NCBI GenBank assembly: GCA_035326425.1
Contig: DAOLFG010000022.1
Span: 1 to 64,000, forward strand
From: CALKJU01 sp035326425
GTDB lineage: Bacteria > Pseudomonadota > Alphaproteobacteria > Geminicoccales > Geminicoccaceae
Direction: 5' to 3'
Length of the DNA stretch: 64,000 nt
The position numbers were made by a program, and so were the translations under genes. The stretch's first letter is position 1; every line of letters starts with the position of its first letter. The notes under the pieces were generated by a model that saw nothing but the letters and a program-made list of their open reading frames with translations, did no database searches and was not told where the DNA came from. Of this stretch, positions 34,788 to 46,461 are shown piece by piece.

Positions 34788-36515
34788 CTAGTGGATTTCC
34801 GGCTCCGGCAGCGGCTCGGTGCCGAGCAGGAAGTCGAAGTCGCAGCCCTCGTGCGCCTGGCTGATGTGGGCGGCGAACATCCGGCCGTAGCCGCGGCTGG
34901 GTGGCGGCTTGGGCTTCCATGCCGCCCTGCGCCGCGCCAGTTCCTCGTCCGGGACATGCAGCTGCAGCCTGCGGGCCTCGACGTCGACCTCGATGAGATC
35001 GCCGGTCTCGACGAACGCCAAGGGCCCGCCCAGCGCCGATTCCGGCGAGACGTGCAGCACGCAAGCACCGTAGGAGGTGCCGCTCATCCGCGCGTCCGAC
35101 ACCCGCATCATGTCGCGCACGCCCTGCTTCAGCAGCTTGGTCGGCACCGGCAGCATGCCCCACTCGGGCATGCCGGGACCGCCGATCGGGCCGCTGTTCT
35201 TCAGCACCAGCACATGGTCGGGCGTGACGTCGAGATCGTCGCGGTCGATCAGCGACGACATGTGGTTGTAGTCCTCGAAGGCCAGCGCCGGCCCGGTGTG
35301 CTTGAGCAGCCGCGGATCGGCAGCCGACGGCTTGATGACCGCGCCGTTCGGGGCCAGGTTGCCGTAGAGGATGGCGCAGGCCTCCTTCGACACCGGGTCG
35401 TCCATGCTGTGGATGACGTCGGGGATGTAGATCTCGGCATCGGCGATGTTCTCGCCCAGCGTCCTGCCGTTGACCGTCATGCAGTCGAGGTCGAGCACGG
35501 CGGAGAGCTGGTGCAGCAGCGCCTTCATGCCGCCGGCGTAGAAGAAGTCCTCCATCAGGTACTTGCCCGACGGCCGGACGTTGCCGATCACCGGCACCTG
35601 CCGCGCGATCTCGTCGAAGCGGTCGAGCGTCACCGGGATGCCGGCGCGGCGCGCCATGGCGACGACATGGATCATGGCGTTGGTCGAGCCGCCCATCGCC
35701 ATGTGGGCGCGGATGGCGTTGTCGAACGAGGCCGCGGTGAGGAAATCGGTGGGCTTCAGGTCCTCCCACACCATCTCGACCGCCCGCCGGCCGGCGGCGG
35801 CGCACATCCGCGGGTGGCCGGCATCGGTGGCCGGGATCGACATCGCACCCGGCAGGCTGAAGCCGAGCGTCTCGGCGATGCCGGTCATGGTGGAGGCCGT
35901 GCCCATAGTCATGCAGGTGCCGGCCGAGCGGGCGATGCCGCCCTCCATGTCGCCCCAGGCCTCCTCGGTGATGTTGCCGGCCTTGAGCTCGGCCCAGTAC
36001 TTCCAGATGTCCGAGCCCGAGCCCAGAATTTTACCGTGCCAGTTGCCGCGCAGCATCGGCCCCGCCGGCACGAAGATCGCCGGGATGTTCATCGAGATGG
36101 CGCCCATGATCAGCGCCGGCGTGGTCTTGTCGCAGCCGCCCATCAGCACGCAGCCGTCGATCGGGTGGCCGCGCAGCAGCTCCTCGGTCTCCATGGCGAG
36201 GAAGTTGCGGTAGAGCATCGTCGTCGGCTTGACGTATTGCTCGGACAGCGACATCGCCGGCAGCTCGACCGGGAAGCCGCCGGCCTGCCACACGCCGCGC
36301 ATCACGTCCTCGACGCGGTCCTTGAAGTGGGTGTGGCACTGCTGCAGGCCGGACCAGGTGTTGATGATGCCGATGACCGGCTTGCCCTGGTAGTCCTCGG
36401 GATCGAAGCCCATCTGCTTCATGCGCGAGCGATGGCCGAACGCCCGCAGGTCCTGCACGCCCAGCCAGCGGTGGCTGCGCAGCTCCTCGGGCTTTTTCCT
36501 GACGTTAGCGGACAC
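34788..36515 (-). CDS. IlvD/Edd family sugar-acid dehydratase (L-arabinonate dehydratase-like)
   Basis: 575-residue Fe-S dehydratase. The three cluster cysteines are Cys60 (GLQQCHTH), Cys128 (MGGCDKT, with Lys130 for Mg) and Cys201 (AGTCMTMGT). The spacing and sequence fit the pentonate/arabinonate branch rather than IlvD of branched-chain synthesis or Edd. It would convert an aldonic acid to 2-keto-3-deoxy acid. Next steps are plausibly represented by the DHDPS-like enzyme and the semialdehyde dehydrogenase elsewhere in the window. Single gene, 110 bp from SBP56. Confidence 0.93.
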   Translation of the reverse strand: MSANVRKKPEELRSHRWLGVQDLRAFGHRSRMKQMGFDPEDYQGKPVIGIINTWSGLQQCHTHFKDRVEDVMRGVWQAGGFPVELPAMSLSEQYVKPTTMLYRNFLAMETEELLRGHPIDGCVLMGGCDKTTPALIMGAISMNIPAIFVPAGPMLRGNWHGKILGSGSDIWKYWAELKAGNITEEAWGDMEGGIARSAGTCMTMGTASTMTGIAETLGFSLPGAMSIPATDAGHPRMCAAAGRRAVEMVWEDLKPTDFLTAASFDNAIRAHMAMGGSTNAMIHVVAMARRAGIPVTLDRFDEIARQVPVIGNVRPSGKYLMEDFFYAGGMKALLHQLSAVLDLDCMTVNGRTLGENIADAEIYIPDVIHSMDDPVSKEACAILYGNLAPNGAVIKPSAADPRLLKHTGPALAFEDYNHMSSLIDRDDLDVTPDHVLVLKNSGPIGGPGMPEWGMLPVPTKLLKQGVRDMMRVSDARMSGTSYGACVLHVSPESALGGPLAFVETGDLIEVDVEARRLQLHVPDEELARRRAAWKPKPPPSRGYGRMFAAHISQAHEGCDFDFLLGTEPLPEPEIH

Positions 36516-36632
36516 TTTGGCCTCCCTCGCGCTTCGCGCGGACCGTAGGGCGCGGGCGCGGGAGGATCAAGGGCGGCAGCGGCGACACTGACCTGCGCAA
36601 AGCTGCGCCCGACACGGCGCTCGTCGCGAGAT

Positions 36633-36706
36633 GGAGGCCCGGGCCGGAATCGAACCGACGTACGGGGATTTGCAGTCCCCTGCATGGCCACTCTGCCACC
36701 GGGCCG
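36633..36706 (-). tRNA. tRNA-Cys (GCA)
   Basis: 74-nt cloverleaf on the minus strand. Acceptor stem GGCCCGG (36706-36700) pairs with CCGGGCC, followed by discriminator T and an encoded CCA (36633-36635). Anticodon loop CTGCAAA inside the GGGGA/TCCCC stem gives anticodon GCA. T-arm has GGTTCGATTCC. Complete. Confidence 0.97.
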
Positions 36707-36847
36707 ACGAACGCCTCTCGCGGAGGCGCGCACTGCATAGTTGGCGGGCGTGCCCCGGTCAACGGCGGCCCTGGGGTCGCGTTGCCGGGCGCGCGCCGCG
36801 ACGATATAAGCGCCGCAGCGATGATCACCACGACCCGAGCGCGCGCC

Positions 36848-37501
36848 ATGACCGACTACGCCCGAGCCCGTGCCAACATGGTCGAGAACCAGCTCCGCCC
36901 CAGCCGTATCGACAATCCGCGCCTGCTGGCGGCCATGGGCGAGATCCCGCGCGAGGCGTTCTGCCCGGCGCAGCTCGAGGGTGCCGCCTATGGCGACGAC
37001 GACATCGACCTGGGCGGTGGACGGCACCTGATCGAGCCGCTGGCGCTGGCCAAGCTGGCGCAGGCGGCGGACCCCCGACCTGGCGACGTGGCGCTCGTGA
37101 TCGGCTGCGACACCGGCTACTGCGCCGCCGTGCTCTCGCGGATGGTGGCGACGCTGTTCCTGCTGGTGCCCGACGCGCCGCAGGCGCGCGCCGTCGAGGA
37201 GCTGCTGGCGGGATTGGGCTGCGACAATGTGGTGCTGCAGACCGGCGATCCCCATGCCGGCCTCGCCGCCCAGGCGCCGTTCGACGTCGTGCTGCTGGCG
37301 GGCTCGGTGGAGCGCGTGCCGGACCACCTGATCGACCAGCTGGGCGAGGGCGGCCGGCTGGTCGCCGTGGTCAACCACGGCCGCGTCGGCAAGGTAACGC
37401 TCTACCGCAAGCTGGGCGACGTCGTCGGCAACACTACTCCCGTCGATGCCAGCGTGCCGCCGCTCGCCGGCCTGCGCCCGGAGCCCGCCTTCAGCTTCTG
37501 A
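36848..37501 (+). CDS. protein-L-isoaspartate O-methyltransferase-like protein
   Basis: 217-residue SAM-dependent methyltransferase-fold protein. The family opening is RANMVENQLRPSRIDNPRLLAAMGEIPREAF, shortened here to ARANMVENQLRP and GEIPREAF. The SAM loop usually E-x-G-x-G reads VIGCDTGYCAAVLSRM, so the glycine motif is altered and repair activity is uncertain. In alphaproteobacteria this PCMT-like gene is commonly upstream of tolC, as here. ATG 36848 gives MTDYARARANM, the usual start; in-frame ATG 36821 is possible. Confidence 0.88.
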   Translation: MTDYARARANMVENQLRPSRIDNPRLLAAMGEIPREAFCPAQLEGAAYGDDDIDLGGGRHLIEPLALAKLAQAADPRPGDVALVIGCDTGYCAAVLSRMVATLFLLVPDAPQARAVEELLAGLGCDNVVLQTGDPHAGLAAQAPFDVVLLAGSVERVPDHLIDQLGEGGRLVAVVNHGRVGKVTLYRKLGDVVGNTTPVDASVPPLAGLRPEPAFSF

Positions 37502-37531
37502 GGCGGCGACACTCCTGGCGTCATGCTACTT

Positions 37532-37580
37532 TTGCGCGATTGGACGAACATAATATAGCGCAATAGGCGAGGATGCGCTA
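37532..37580 (+). promoter_or_regulatory. putative tolC promoter with overlapping inverted repeat
   Basis: TTGCGC (37532-37537), 16-nt spacer, TATAGC (37554-37559) fits a sigma-70-type promoter. A perfect inverted repeat TAGCGCA (37556-37562) / TGCGCTA (37574-37580) with an 11-nt centre overlaps the -10 and start region and could be a repressor operator or an mRNA hairpin 9 bp before the tolC ATG. Confidence 0.42.
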
Positions 37581-37589
37581 CAGGGGCGC

Positions 37590-38939
37590 ATGCGCCTGCT
37601 GCCCATGGCCCTGCTGGTCGGCCCCGCCCTCGTCGTCCTGAGCGGATCGTTGCGCGCATCGACGCTCGACGAGATCCTGGTCCGTGTCTATCTGGAGAGT
37701 CCCCGCCTCGCCGGCGCCCGCGCCCGGCTGCGCGCCGTCGACGAGGGCGTGCCCCAGGCGCTCGGCGGCTGGCGGCCCAGGCTCTCCGCCACCAGTGGTG
37801 CCGCCTTCGCCCAGACCTCGACCGACGATGGCGAGCAGACCCTGGGCACGCTGCGGCAGGTGGTGAGCCTCGTGCAGCCGGTCTACAGCGGCGGCGCCAC
37901 CACGGCCGAGACCTCCCGCGCCGAGAACGAGGTGCTGGCCGAGCGTGCCAGGCTCTCCGCCGCCGAGCAGGAGGTGCTGGTCGAGGCCGTCGACGCCTTC
38001 ACCGCCGTCACCCGCGACCGCGCCGTCCTCGAGCTCGCCCAGCGCAACGAGCGGCGCCTGGCCGAGCAACTGACGGGCACCAGCGACCGCTACCGCTTCG
38101 GCGAGCTCACCAGGACCGATGTCGCCCAGGCGCAGACCCGGCTGGCGCGCGGCACAGCCGACCGCGTCCGCGCCGAGGGCGAGCTCGCGATGTCGGTGGC
38201 ACGCTACAGGCGTATCGTCGGCAGCGATCCCGACGAGCTGACGGCTCCCGACACGGCCCCCGGCAAGCCTTTCGCAATAGCCGAGGCCCCGGCGCTGGCG
38301 GAGGCCACGCCGGCGGTGATGGCGGCACGCCACGCCCTGGAAAGCGCGCGCGATCAGGTCGACGTGGCAGTGGCACAGACCAAGCCGAAGCTGTCGCTCG
38401 ATGGCCAGGCCGGCTACGAGCGCGAGCCCAGTACCCTCATCGACTATCAGCGCGGCTTCACGGTCGGCGCCACCCTGTCGATCCCGCTCTACCAGGGCGG
38501 CGGCGAGTACGCCCGCATCCGCCAGGCCCGCCAGACGGTGACCGAGCGCCGCTACGCGCTCGACCAGGCCCACCGCCTGGCCGAGGAGGATTTGATCGCG
38601 GCGGATGTCGCGCTGCGGACCGTCGAGGCGCGCATCCGCTCCCTCGAAAGCCAGGTCGACAGCGCCACCGCCGCCCTGGACGGCGTGCGCCAGGAGGCGC
38701 TCGTGGGCGCCCGCACCGTGCTGGACGTGCTGGATGCCGAGCAGGAGCTGTTCGCCGCCGAGGTCGAGCTCACCCGGGCCCGGCGCGAGGCCTTCCTCGC
38801 CGGCTACCGCATGCTGGCGGCGCGGGGCGAGCTCGGCGTCGCTTCCCTCGGGCTCGAGGTCGAGCCCTATGACCCCGAGGGCCACTACCGCGAAGTCCGT
38901 GACAAGTGGTACGGGCTGGGCGAGGATCGGTCGCAGTGA
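37590..38939 (+). CDS. tolC: TolC family outer-membrane efflux/secretion protein
   Basis: 449-residue outer-membrane channel for type I secretion and drug efflux. Signal peptide residues 1-23. Two TolC structural repeats: the first with SPRLAGARARLRAVDEGVPQALGGWRP and VSLVQPVYSGGAT, the second with RDQVDVAVAQTKPKLSLDGQAGY and LSIPLYQGGGEYARIRQAR; long heptad helices lie between. Ends near EVRDKWYGLG, typical of alphaproteobacterial TolC. Could serve the two RTX proteins in this window. Position between PCMT-like and popZ genes matches the usual order. Confidence 0.95.
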   Translation: MRLLPMALLVGPALVVLSGSLRASTLDEILVRVYLESPRLAGARARLRAVDEGVPQALGGWRPRLSATSGAAFAQTSTDDGEQTLGTLRQVVSLVQPVYSGGATTAETSRAENEVLAERARLSAAEQEVLVEAVDAFTAVTRDRAVLELAQRNERRLAEQLTGTSDRYRFGELTRTDVAQAQTRLARGTADRVRAEGELAMSVARYRRIVGSDPDELTAPDTAPGKPFAIAEAPALAEATPAVMAARHALESARDQVDVAVAQTKPKLSLDGQAGYEREPSTLIDYQRGFTVGATLSIPLYQGGGEYARIRQARQTVTERRYALDQAHRLAEEDLIAADVALRTVEARIRSLESQVDSATAALDGVRQEALVGARTVLDVLDAEQELFAAEVELTRARREAFLAGYRMLAARGELGVASLGLEVEPYDPEGHYREVRDKWYGLGEDRSQ

Positions 38940-39003
38940 CAATCGCAGGTTGCATAGTGCGGCCCTGCGCTTGCGCTGGGGCCACAATGTCGGGATCGCC
39001 GGA

Positions 39004-39528
39004 ATGAGCCAGAGCAAGGACGCGCAGGAGCCTTCCATGGAGGAGATCCTCTCTTCCATCCGTCGGATCATCGCCGACGAGGAGAAGGACCGCTCCAGCG
39101 GTCCGTCCGCCTCGGCTGCGGCCGCGGACGACGACGATGTCCTCGAGCTTACGGATGTCGACGAGGGCGAGACCGCCCCGGCGGCTCCGCTCGTCACCCG
39201 GCCGGAAGCGGCTGTCGGTCAGCCGGCGCCGGCCATCCCCAACGAGCCGATCAAGGAGAACCCGATCGTGGCAGCCAGCAAGGACGATTCCCTGGTGTCC
39301 GCAGGTGCCGCCAGCGCCAGCACCAACGCCTTCTCGAAGCTGACGCGGGCGGTCGCCGCCGACGAGCGCCCGGCCACGGCCGCCACCAACCGGACCATCG
39401 ACGACCTCATGGTCGACCTGCTGCGGCCGATGCTCAAGGAGTGGCTCGACCAGAACCTCGCCGGCGTCGTCGAGCGGGTGGTCGAGCAGGAGGTCAAGAA
39501 GCTGGCGCGCCGCGCCGAGCTGATGTGA
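39004..39528 (+). CDS. popZ: polar organizing protein PopZ (DUF2497)
   Basis: 174-residue PopZ family protein, which forms a polar matrix anchoring chromosome-partition and signalling proteins. The conserved N-terminal helix is EPSMEEILSSIRRIIADEE, the middle is acidic and Ala/Pro-rich and disordered (ADDDDVLELTDVDEGE), and the C-terminal helices are MVDLLRPMLKEWLDQNL and VVERVVEQEVKKLARRAE, needed for oligomerisation in Caulobacter. ATG 39004 is the family start. Placed between tolC and (via one extra gene) valS, the expected alphaproteobacterial context. Confidence 0.93.
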   Translation: MSQSKDAQEPSMEEILSSIRRIIADEEKDRSSGPSASAAAADDDDVLELTDVDEGETAPAAPLVTRPEAAVGQPAPAIPNEPIKENPIVAASKDDSLVSAGAASASTNAFSKLTRAVAADERPATAATNRTIDDLMVDLLRPMLKEWLDQNLAGVVERVVEQEVKKLARRAELM

Positions 39529-39627
39529 CGGCCCTCCCCGGCCCGCCGCCGGGGATTCATCCTTTATAAGGATCCCGTGGGCTAGGGTCTCCGCGGCCGG
39601 ACAGCGAGCTGCGGAGACCTGCCGCCC

Positions 39628-41220
39628 ATGCATCCCGAAGACAGCAGCCAGCACAGCCGCCTGCTCGGGAGCGTCCTGTCCATCCAGGGCGCTCTCGTCC
39701 TCGGCCACCTGCTCGATCGCGCCTTCACCGGCGCCACGCCCGTGATGATCGGGGACCTGGTCGGGATCGAGGCCGGCGACCGGCGGGTCTTCGGCGTGGT
39801 GCACAGCCTGCGCAAGGGCCGGCGGATCGACGACAAGCCGTTGATCGAGGTCCACCTGCTGGGCGAAGCCACCCGGAACGCCGCCGACGATGGCCTGGCG
39901 TTCCGACGTGGCGTCACAGTCTATCCGGGCCTCGATGCCCTGATCCACCGCGCCACGGCCGACGAGATCCGCCTCGTCTATGCCCAGCCCAAGCTCGCCA
40001 ACGTCCGGATCGGCACCTTGCGCCACGATTTCACCATCCCGGCCTATGCGCTGGTCGATGGGCTGCTCGGCAAGCATTTCGCCATCCTGGGCAGCACCGG
40101 CTCGGGCAAGTCCTGCGCCGTCACCGTCATCCTGCGCGCGATCATCGAGGCGCACCCTTGCGCCCATGTCCTGATGATCGACCCGCACGACGAGTACGGC
40201 CCTGCCTTCGGCGAGCTGGCGCAGCGCCTCGATCCGTCGACGCTGGACCTGCCCTACTGGCTGATGACCTACGACGAGATCGCGGCGATCCTGGCACCGG
40301 CCCGCGACGAGCGCGGCTATGCCGAGGGCGCCATCCTCAAGGAGGCGATCTACCGCGCCCGACTGGCCTGGGCCGGCCCCGCGGCCGGCAGCCACATCAC
40401 CGTCGACACACCCATCCCCTACCGGCTCTCCGACCTCGAGCGGCTGATCGAGGAGGCGATGGGCGCCCTCGACAAGCCCGAGGGTGCGGCCCCCTATCGA
40501 CATCTGCTGGCGCGGCTGCGCGGCGTGCGCGCCGATCCGCGCTACGGCTTCATCTTCCAGGCGCTGCACGTCCGCGACAGCATGGCCGCCGTGCTGGGCC
40601 GGATCTTCCGCATTCCGGTGGCCGGCAAGCCGGTGACGCTGATCGACATCTCGGCCATCCCCTCCGAGGTCGTCGACGTCGTGGTGTCGCTGCTCTGCCG
40701 CCTGGCCTTCGAGTTCGGCCTGTGGTCGGACCGGAGTTCGATGACGCCGGTGCTGGTGGTGTGCGAGGAGGCGCACCGCTACATCCCGTCGGAGGGAGCA
40801 CCCGCCTTCGAGCCCAGCCGGCGCGCCATCGGCCGCATCGCCAAGGAGGGTCGCAAGTACGGCGTGTCGCTCTGTCTCGTCAGCCAGCGTCCGGCCGAGC
40901 TGTCGCCGACCTCGCTCTCGCAGTGCGGCACCATCATCGCGTTGAGGATGAGCAACGAGCGCGACCAGAACTTCGTGCGCAACGTCCTGCCCGACGGCTC
41001 GGAATGGCTGATCCGCTCGCTGCCGGCGCTGGGGACCGGCGAGGCGGTGGTGATCGGCGAGGGCGTATCGGTGCCGATGCAGATCCATTTCGACGCTCTC
41101 GTCCCGCGTCACCAGCCGGCCAGCCAGACCCCCACCTTCAGCCGCGCCTGGGCCGACGAGGAGTCCGGTCCCGAGATGCTGCAGGACACCATCGCCCGCT
41201 GGCGGCACCTGCGGCGCTAG
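39628..41220 (+). CDS. HerA-like (DUF87) ATP-binding protein
   Basis: 530-residue FtsK/HerA-superfamily ATPase. An N-terminal HAS-barrel-like beta domain (GDLVGIEAGDRRVFGVV) precedes the core with Walker A GSTGSGKS (155-162), Walker B VLVVCEEAH (375-383) and a C-terminal RMSNERDQNFVRNVLP segment typical of HerA relatives. These are hexameric DNA translocases, usually paired with NurA nuclease or found in defence and conjugation loci. No NurA, SIR2 or other partner lies beside it. It sits between popZ and valS on the same strand. Confidence 0.9.
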   Translation: MHPEDSSQHSRLLGSVLSIQGALVLGHLLDRAFTGATPVMIGDLVGIEAGDRRVFGVVHSLRKGRRIDDKPLIEVHLLGEATRNAADDGLAFRRGVTVYPGLDALIHRATADEIRLVYAQPKLANVRIGTLRHDFTIPAYALVDGLLGKHFAILGSTGSGKSCAVTVILRAIIEAHPCAHVLMIDPHDEYGPAFGELAQRLDPSTLDLPYWLMTYDEIAAILAPARDERGYAEGAILKEAIYRARLAWAGPAAGSHITVDTPIPYRLSDLERLIEEAMGALDKPEGAAPYRHLLARLRGVRADPRYGFIFQALHVRDSMAAVLGRIFRIPVAGKPVTLIDISAIPSEVVDVVVSLLCRLAFEFGLWSDRSSMTPVLVVCEEAHRYIPSEGAPAFEPSRRAIGRIAKEGRKYGVSLCLVSQRPAELSPTSLSQCGTIIALRMSNERDQNFVRNVLPDGSEWLIRSLPALGTGEAVVIGEGVSVPMQIHFDALVPRHQPASQTPTFSRAWADEESGPEMLQDTIARWRHLRR

Positions 41221-41303
41221 GCCGAGCGGCCGCCTGCTTGTCCGGGTCCGGCCCTTCCCCTATCTAGCGGCCATCGTCTTTCAACGGTTGGCCGGGATTC
41301 GCG

Positions 41304-43952
<2,649 letters not shown>

Positions 43953-43973
43953 GCTTTCGGGGAGTCCGAAATC

Positions 43974-45341
43974 TTGACCGAGCTGACCTGCTTCTCTCCG
44001 GTCCGGGCCGCCGACCGGAAGGCCCATGTCGTCGCCCCTGGCGGCTGGGCCGCCTGGCTCGCCGGCCAGTCCGACCGCCGGCGCGACTGGCTCGCGGCCT
44101 CCGGCTTCCAGGGCAAGGCCGGCAGTGCCGTGCTGCTGCCCGCCGAGGATGCCGGCATCGAGGCCGTGCTGGTCACCAGCGAGCCCGCCCGCCCCTGGGA
44201 CGGCGCGGTGCTCCACGCCGCCCTGCCCGATGGCACCTGGGCGCTGGACGGCGGCGACGCCGGCGAGCTGGCGCTGGGCTGGGCGCTCGCCGCCTACCGG
44301 TTCGAGCGCTATCGCAGGAGCGACCGACCCCGCCCTGTGCTGGCGCTGCCCGAGACGCCGGCCGCGGCCCGCGCCGAGGCGCTGGCCCGCTCGTTCTATC
44401 TCGCCCGCGACCTCGTCAATACGCCTGCCAACGATCTGGGCCCGGCCGAGCTGGCGGCCGCCGTCGAGGCGGTGGCCGGCGAGTTCGACGCCGGCTTCCG
44501 CATCGTCATCGGCGACGAGCTCGAGTCCGGCTATCCGATGATCCATGCGGTGGGCCAGGCCAGCCCGCGGGCGCCGCGGCTGATCGAGCTGACCTGGGGC
44601 GATCCGGCGTCACCCCGGCTGACGCTGGTCGGCAAGGGCGTGTGCTTCGACACCGGCGGCCTCGACATCAAGCCTTCCGCCGGCATGCTGCCGATGAAGA
44701 AGGACATGGGCGGTGCCGCCCTGATGCTGGCGCTGTCCCGCTTCGTCATGGCGAGCGGCCTGGACGTGCGGCTCCGCCTGCTGATCCCGGCGGTCGAGAA
44801 CGCCGTCGGCGGCAGCTCGTTCCGGCCCGGCGACATCCTGCGCTCGCGCAAGGGGCTTACGGTCGAGATCGGCAACACCGATGCCGAGGGCCGCCTCGTG
44901 CTGGCCGACGCCCTGGCCGATGCCGATACCGAGCGGCCGGCGCTGCTGCTGGACGCCGCCACCCTGACCGGCGCCGCGCGCGTGGCGCTGGGCACCGAGA
45001 TCCCCGGCCTCTTCACCCCCGACGACCGGCTGGCGGAGGATCTGGCGGCCCTGTCGGTCGAGCTCGACGACCCGGTCTGGCGCCTTCCGCTCCATGCCCC
45101 CTACCGCAGGCTGATCGACAGCCCGATCGCCGACATCAACAATGCCGGCAGCAAGCCCTTCGCCGGCTCGATCACCGCCGCCCTGTTCCTCGCGGACTTC
45201 GTCACCGAGACGAGATCCTGGGCACATCTCGACATCTATGCCCTGAACGACGAGGCCCGTCCCGGCCGGCCGCGCGGCGGCGAGGCCACGGCGCTGAGGG
45301 CGCTGGCGACCCTGGTCGAACGACGCTTTCCCACGCGATGA
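43974..45341 (+). CDS. M17 family leucyl aminopeptidase
   Basis: 455-residue two-metal aminopeptidase. Active-site segments: VGKGVCFDTGGLDIKPS, the MKKDMGGAA stretch and NTDAEGRL (301-308), all intact. The short N-terminal domain resembles PepB-like alphaproteobacterial members. TTG 43974 is taken as the start, with GGGGAG upstream; no ATG gives the full N-terminal domain. It follows valS by 21 bp and its stop overlaps the thioesterase start, so valS, the peptidase and the thioesterase may form one transcript. Confidence 0.94.
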   Translation: MTELTCFSPVRAADRKAHVVAPGGWAAWLAGQSDRRRDWLAASGFQGKAGSAVLLPAEDAGIEAVLVTSEPARPWDGAVLHAALPDGTWALDGGDAGELALGWALAAYRFERYRRSDRPRPVLALPETPAAARAEALARSFYLARDLVNTPANDLGPAELAAAVEAVAGEFDAGFRIVIGDELESGYPMIHAVGQASPRAPRLIELTWGDPASPRLTLVGKGVCFDTGGLDIKPSAGMLPMKKDMGGAALMLALSRFVMASGLDVRLRLLIPAVENAVGGSSFRPGDILRSRKGLTVEIGNTDAEGRLVLADALADADTERPALLLDAATLTGAARVALGTEIPGLFTPDDRLAEDLAALSVELDDPVWRLPLHAPYRRLIDSPIADINNAGSKPFAGSITAALFLADFVTETRSWAHLDIYALNDEARPGRPRGGEATALRALATLVERRFPTR

Positions 45342-45781
45342 ACAGCGAGCGCCAGGCGCCGTCGCGGCGTGCCGACTATCGCTTCTTCAGCGAGATCGGC
45401 ACGCGCTGGATGGACAACGACATCTACGGCCACGTCAACAACGTGGTCTACTACAGCTATTTCGACACCGTCATCGCGCATTTCCTGATGCGCGAGGGCG
45501 GACTCGATCCGTGGAGGGCCGAGGTGGTCGGGATGGCGGTCGAGACCGGCTGCCGCTTCCATCGCTCGCTGGCCTTTCCCGACACCGTCCATGCCGGCCT
45601 GCGCATCGGCCGGCTGGGCAATTCCAGCGTCCGCTACGAGATCGGCATCTTCGGCAACGATGAGGACAGCGCCTGCGCCGACGGCCATTTCGTCCACGTC
45701 TTCGTCGACCGCGCCAGCCAGCGGCCGGTGCCGATCCCCCCACCGATCCGCCGGGCGCTCGAGAAGCTGCGCCGGGATTGA
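45338..45781 (+). CDS. acyl-CoA thioesterase, YbgC/4HBT family
   Basis: 147-residue hot-dog fold thioesterase. The family motif is RWMDNDIYGHVNNVVYYSYFDT, given here as RWMDNDIYGHVNN with the catalytic Asp, and a second strand region RFHRSLAFPDTVHAGLRI. Hydrolyses an acyl-CoA, chain length unknown. ATG 45338 overlaps the M17 stop (ATGA). Confidence 0.93.
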   Translation: MNSERQAPSRRADYRFFSEIGTRWMDNDIYGHVNNVVYYSYFDTVIAHFLMREGGLDPWRAEVVGMAVETGCRFHRSLAFPDTVHAGLRIGRLGNSSVRYEIGIFGNDEDSACADGHFVHVFVDRASQRPVPIPPPIRRALEKLRRD

Positions 45782-45855
45782 CATCCTGGGGACAATGAGC
45801 CCTGCTGATTCCCGACTGATTGCGATTGATCCCGAACCGAAGACAGGAGGCCAGC

Positions 45856-46329
45856 TTGGAGCCGCAAGCCCGCGTCCGGCTCGACCTCGGCCAGCGCGCC
45901 TTCGAGGTCGAGGGCAGCGAGAGCTTCGTGCGCGAGCTGGTCGAGCGCCTGGAGGCGGTGCTGCAGATGGATGGCGGTGTCGAGCCGCAGCCGGACGAGC
46001 CCGCCGCCTCGCCCGGACCCGCCGGCCCGGCGCTCGGCAGCTTCGGCGAGTTCGTCCAGCGGCTGCCCGGCTCCGCCACCGAGGTCGACCGCATGCTGGC
46101 CGCCGGCTTCTGGGTACAGCGCCAGAGCGTCGACGACGCCTTCGCCACCGCCGACGCCAACCGCCGACTGGTCGAGCAGGGCGTCAAGCTCGGCAACCCG
46201 TCGCAATGCGTTCGGCAGTCCCTCACCGCCAAGCGGGTCTTCGCCGTGCAACGCGGCCGCTACCGGGTGTCGCAGGCCGGCCGGCAATATCTGCGCCAGC
46301 TCTTGGGCGACGCCGTGCCGGAGACTTGA
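45856..46329 (+). CDS. hypothetical protein with C-terminal winged-helix-like region
   Basis: 157 residues starting at TTG 45856, which has a perfect AGGAGG five bases upstream and is preferred over the in-frame opening at 45820. N-terminal ~35 residues (RVRLDLGQRAFEVEGSESFVRELVERLEAVLQ, noted here as FEVEGSESFVRE) form a small beta-alpha unit I have seen in several unknown proteins. A Pro/Gly-rich linker follows, and the C-terminus (GNPSQCVRQSLTAKRVFAV, GRYRVSQAGRQYLRQLLG) looks like a winged helix. Possibly a DNA- or RNA-binding regulator; no function assigned. Confidence 0.75.
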   Translation: MEPQARVRLDLGQRAFEVEGSESFVRELVERLEAVLQMDGGVEPQPDEPAASPGPAGPALGSFGEFVQRLPGSATEVDRMLAAGFWVQRQSVDDAFATADANRRLVEQGVKLGNPSQCVRQSLTAKRVFAVQRGRYRVSQAGRQYLRQLLGDAVPET

Positions 46330-46341
46330 CCGCGGGGCCGG

Positions 46342-46363
46342 CATGGGCCACCTTCGGCCCATG
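46342..46363 (+). terminator. terminator-like hairpin
   Basis: Perfect 8-bp stem CATGGGCC / GGCCCATG with 6-nt loop ACCTTC, 13 bp after the stop at 46329. No T-run follows, so it may be a weak or Rho-assisted terminator. A second imperfect hairpin with a CCTTCGCTCG tail lies at about 46399-46421, before the next gene. Confidence 0.4.
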
Positions 46364-46461
46364 TACGCGTCCTTGTCGAACACGATTCGAATTAGCCACC
46401 CGGCCTCTCGTTGAGGTCGGGCCTTCGCTCGTTCGTTCGTCTTCGCGCAAGGAATATTCCG

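Noticed and set aside
36631..37566. 311-residue plus-strand frame
   Set aside because: Runs over the tRNA-Cys gene and in a different frame over the PCMT-like gene.
38770..41208. 812-residue minus-strand open frame over popZ and the HerA-like gene
   Set aside because: Low-complexity shadow of two recognisable plus-strand genes.
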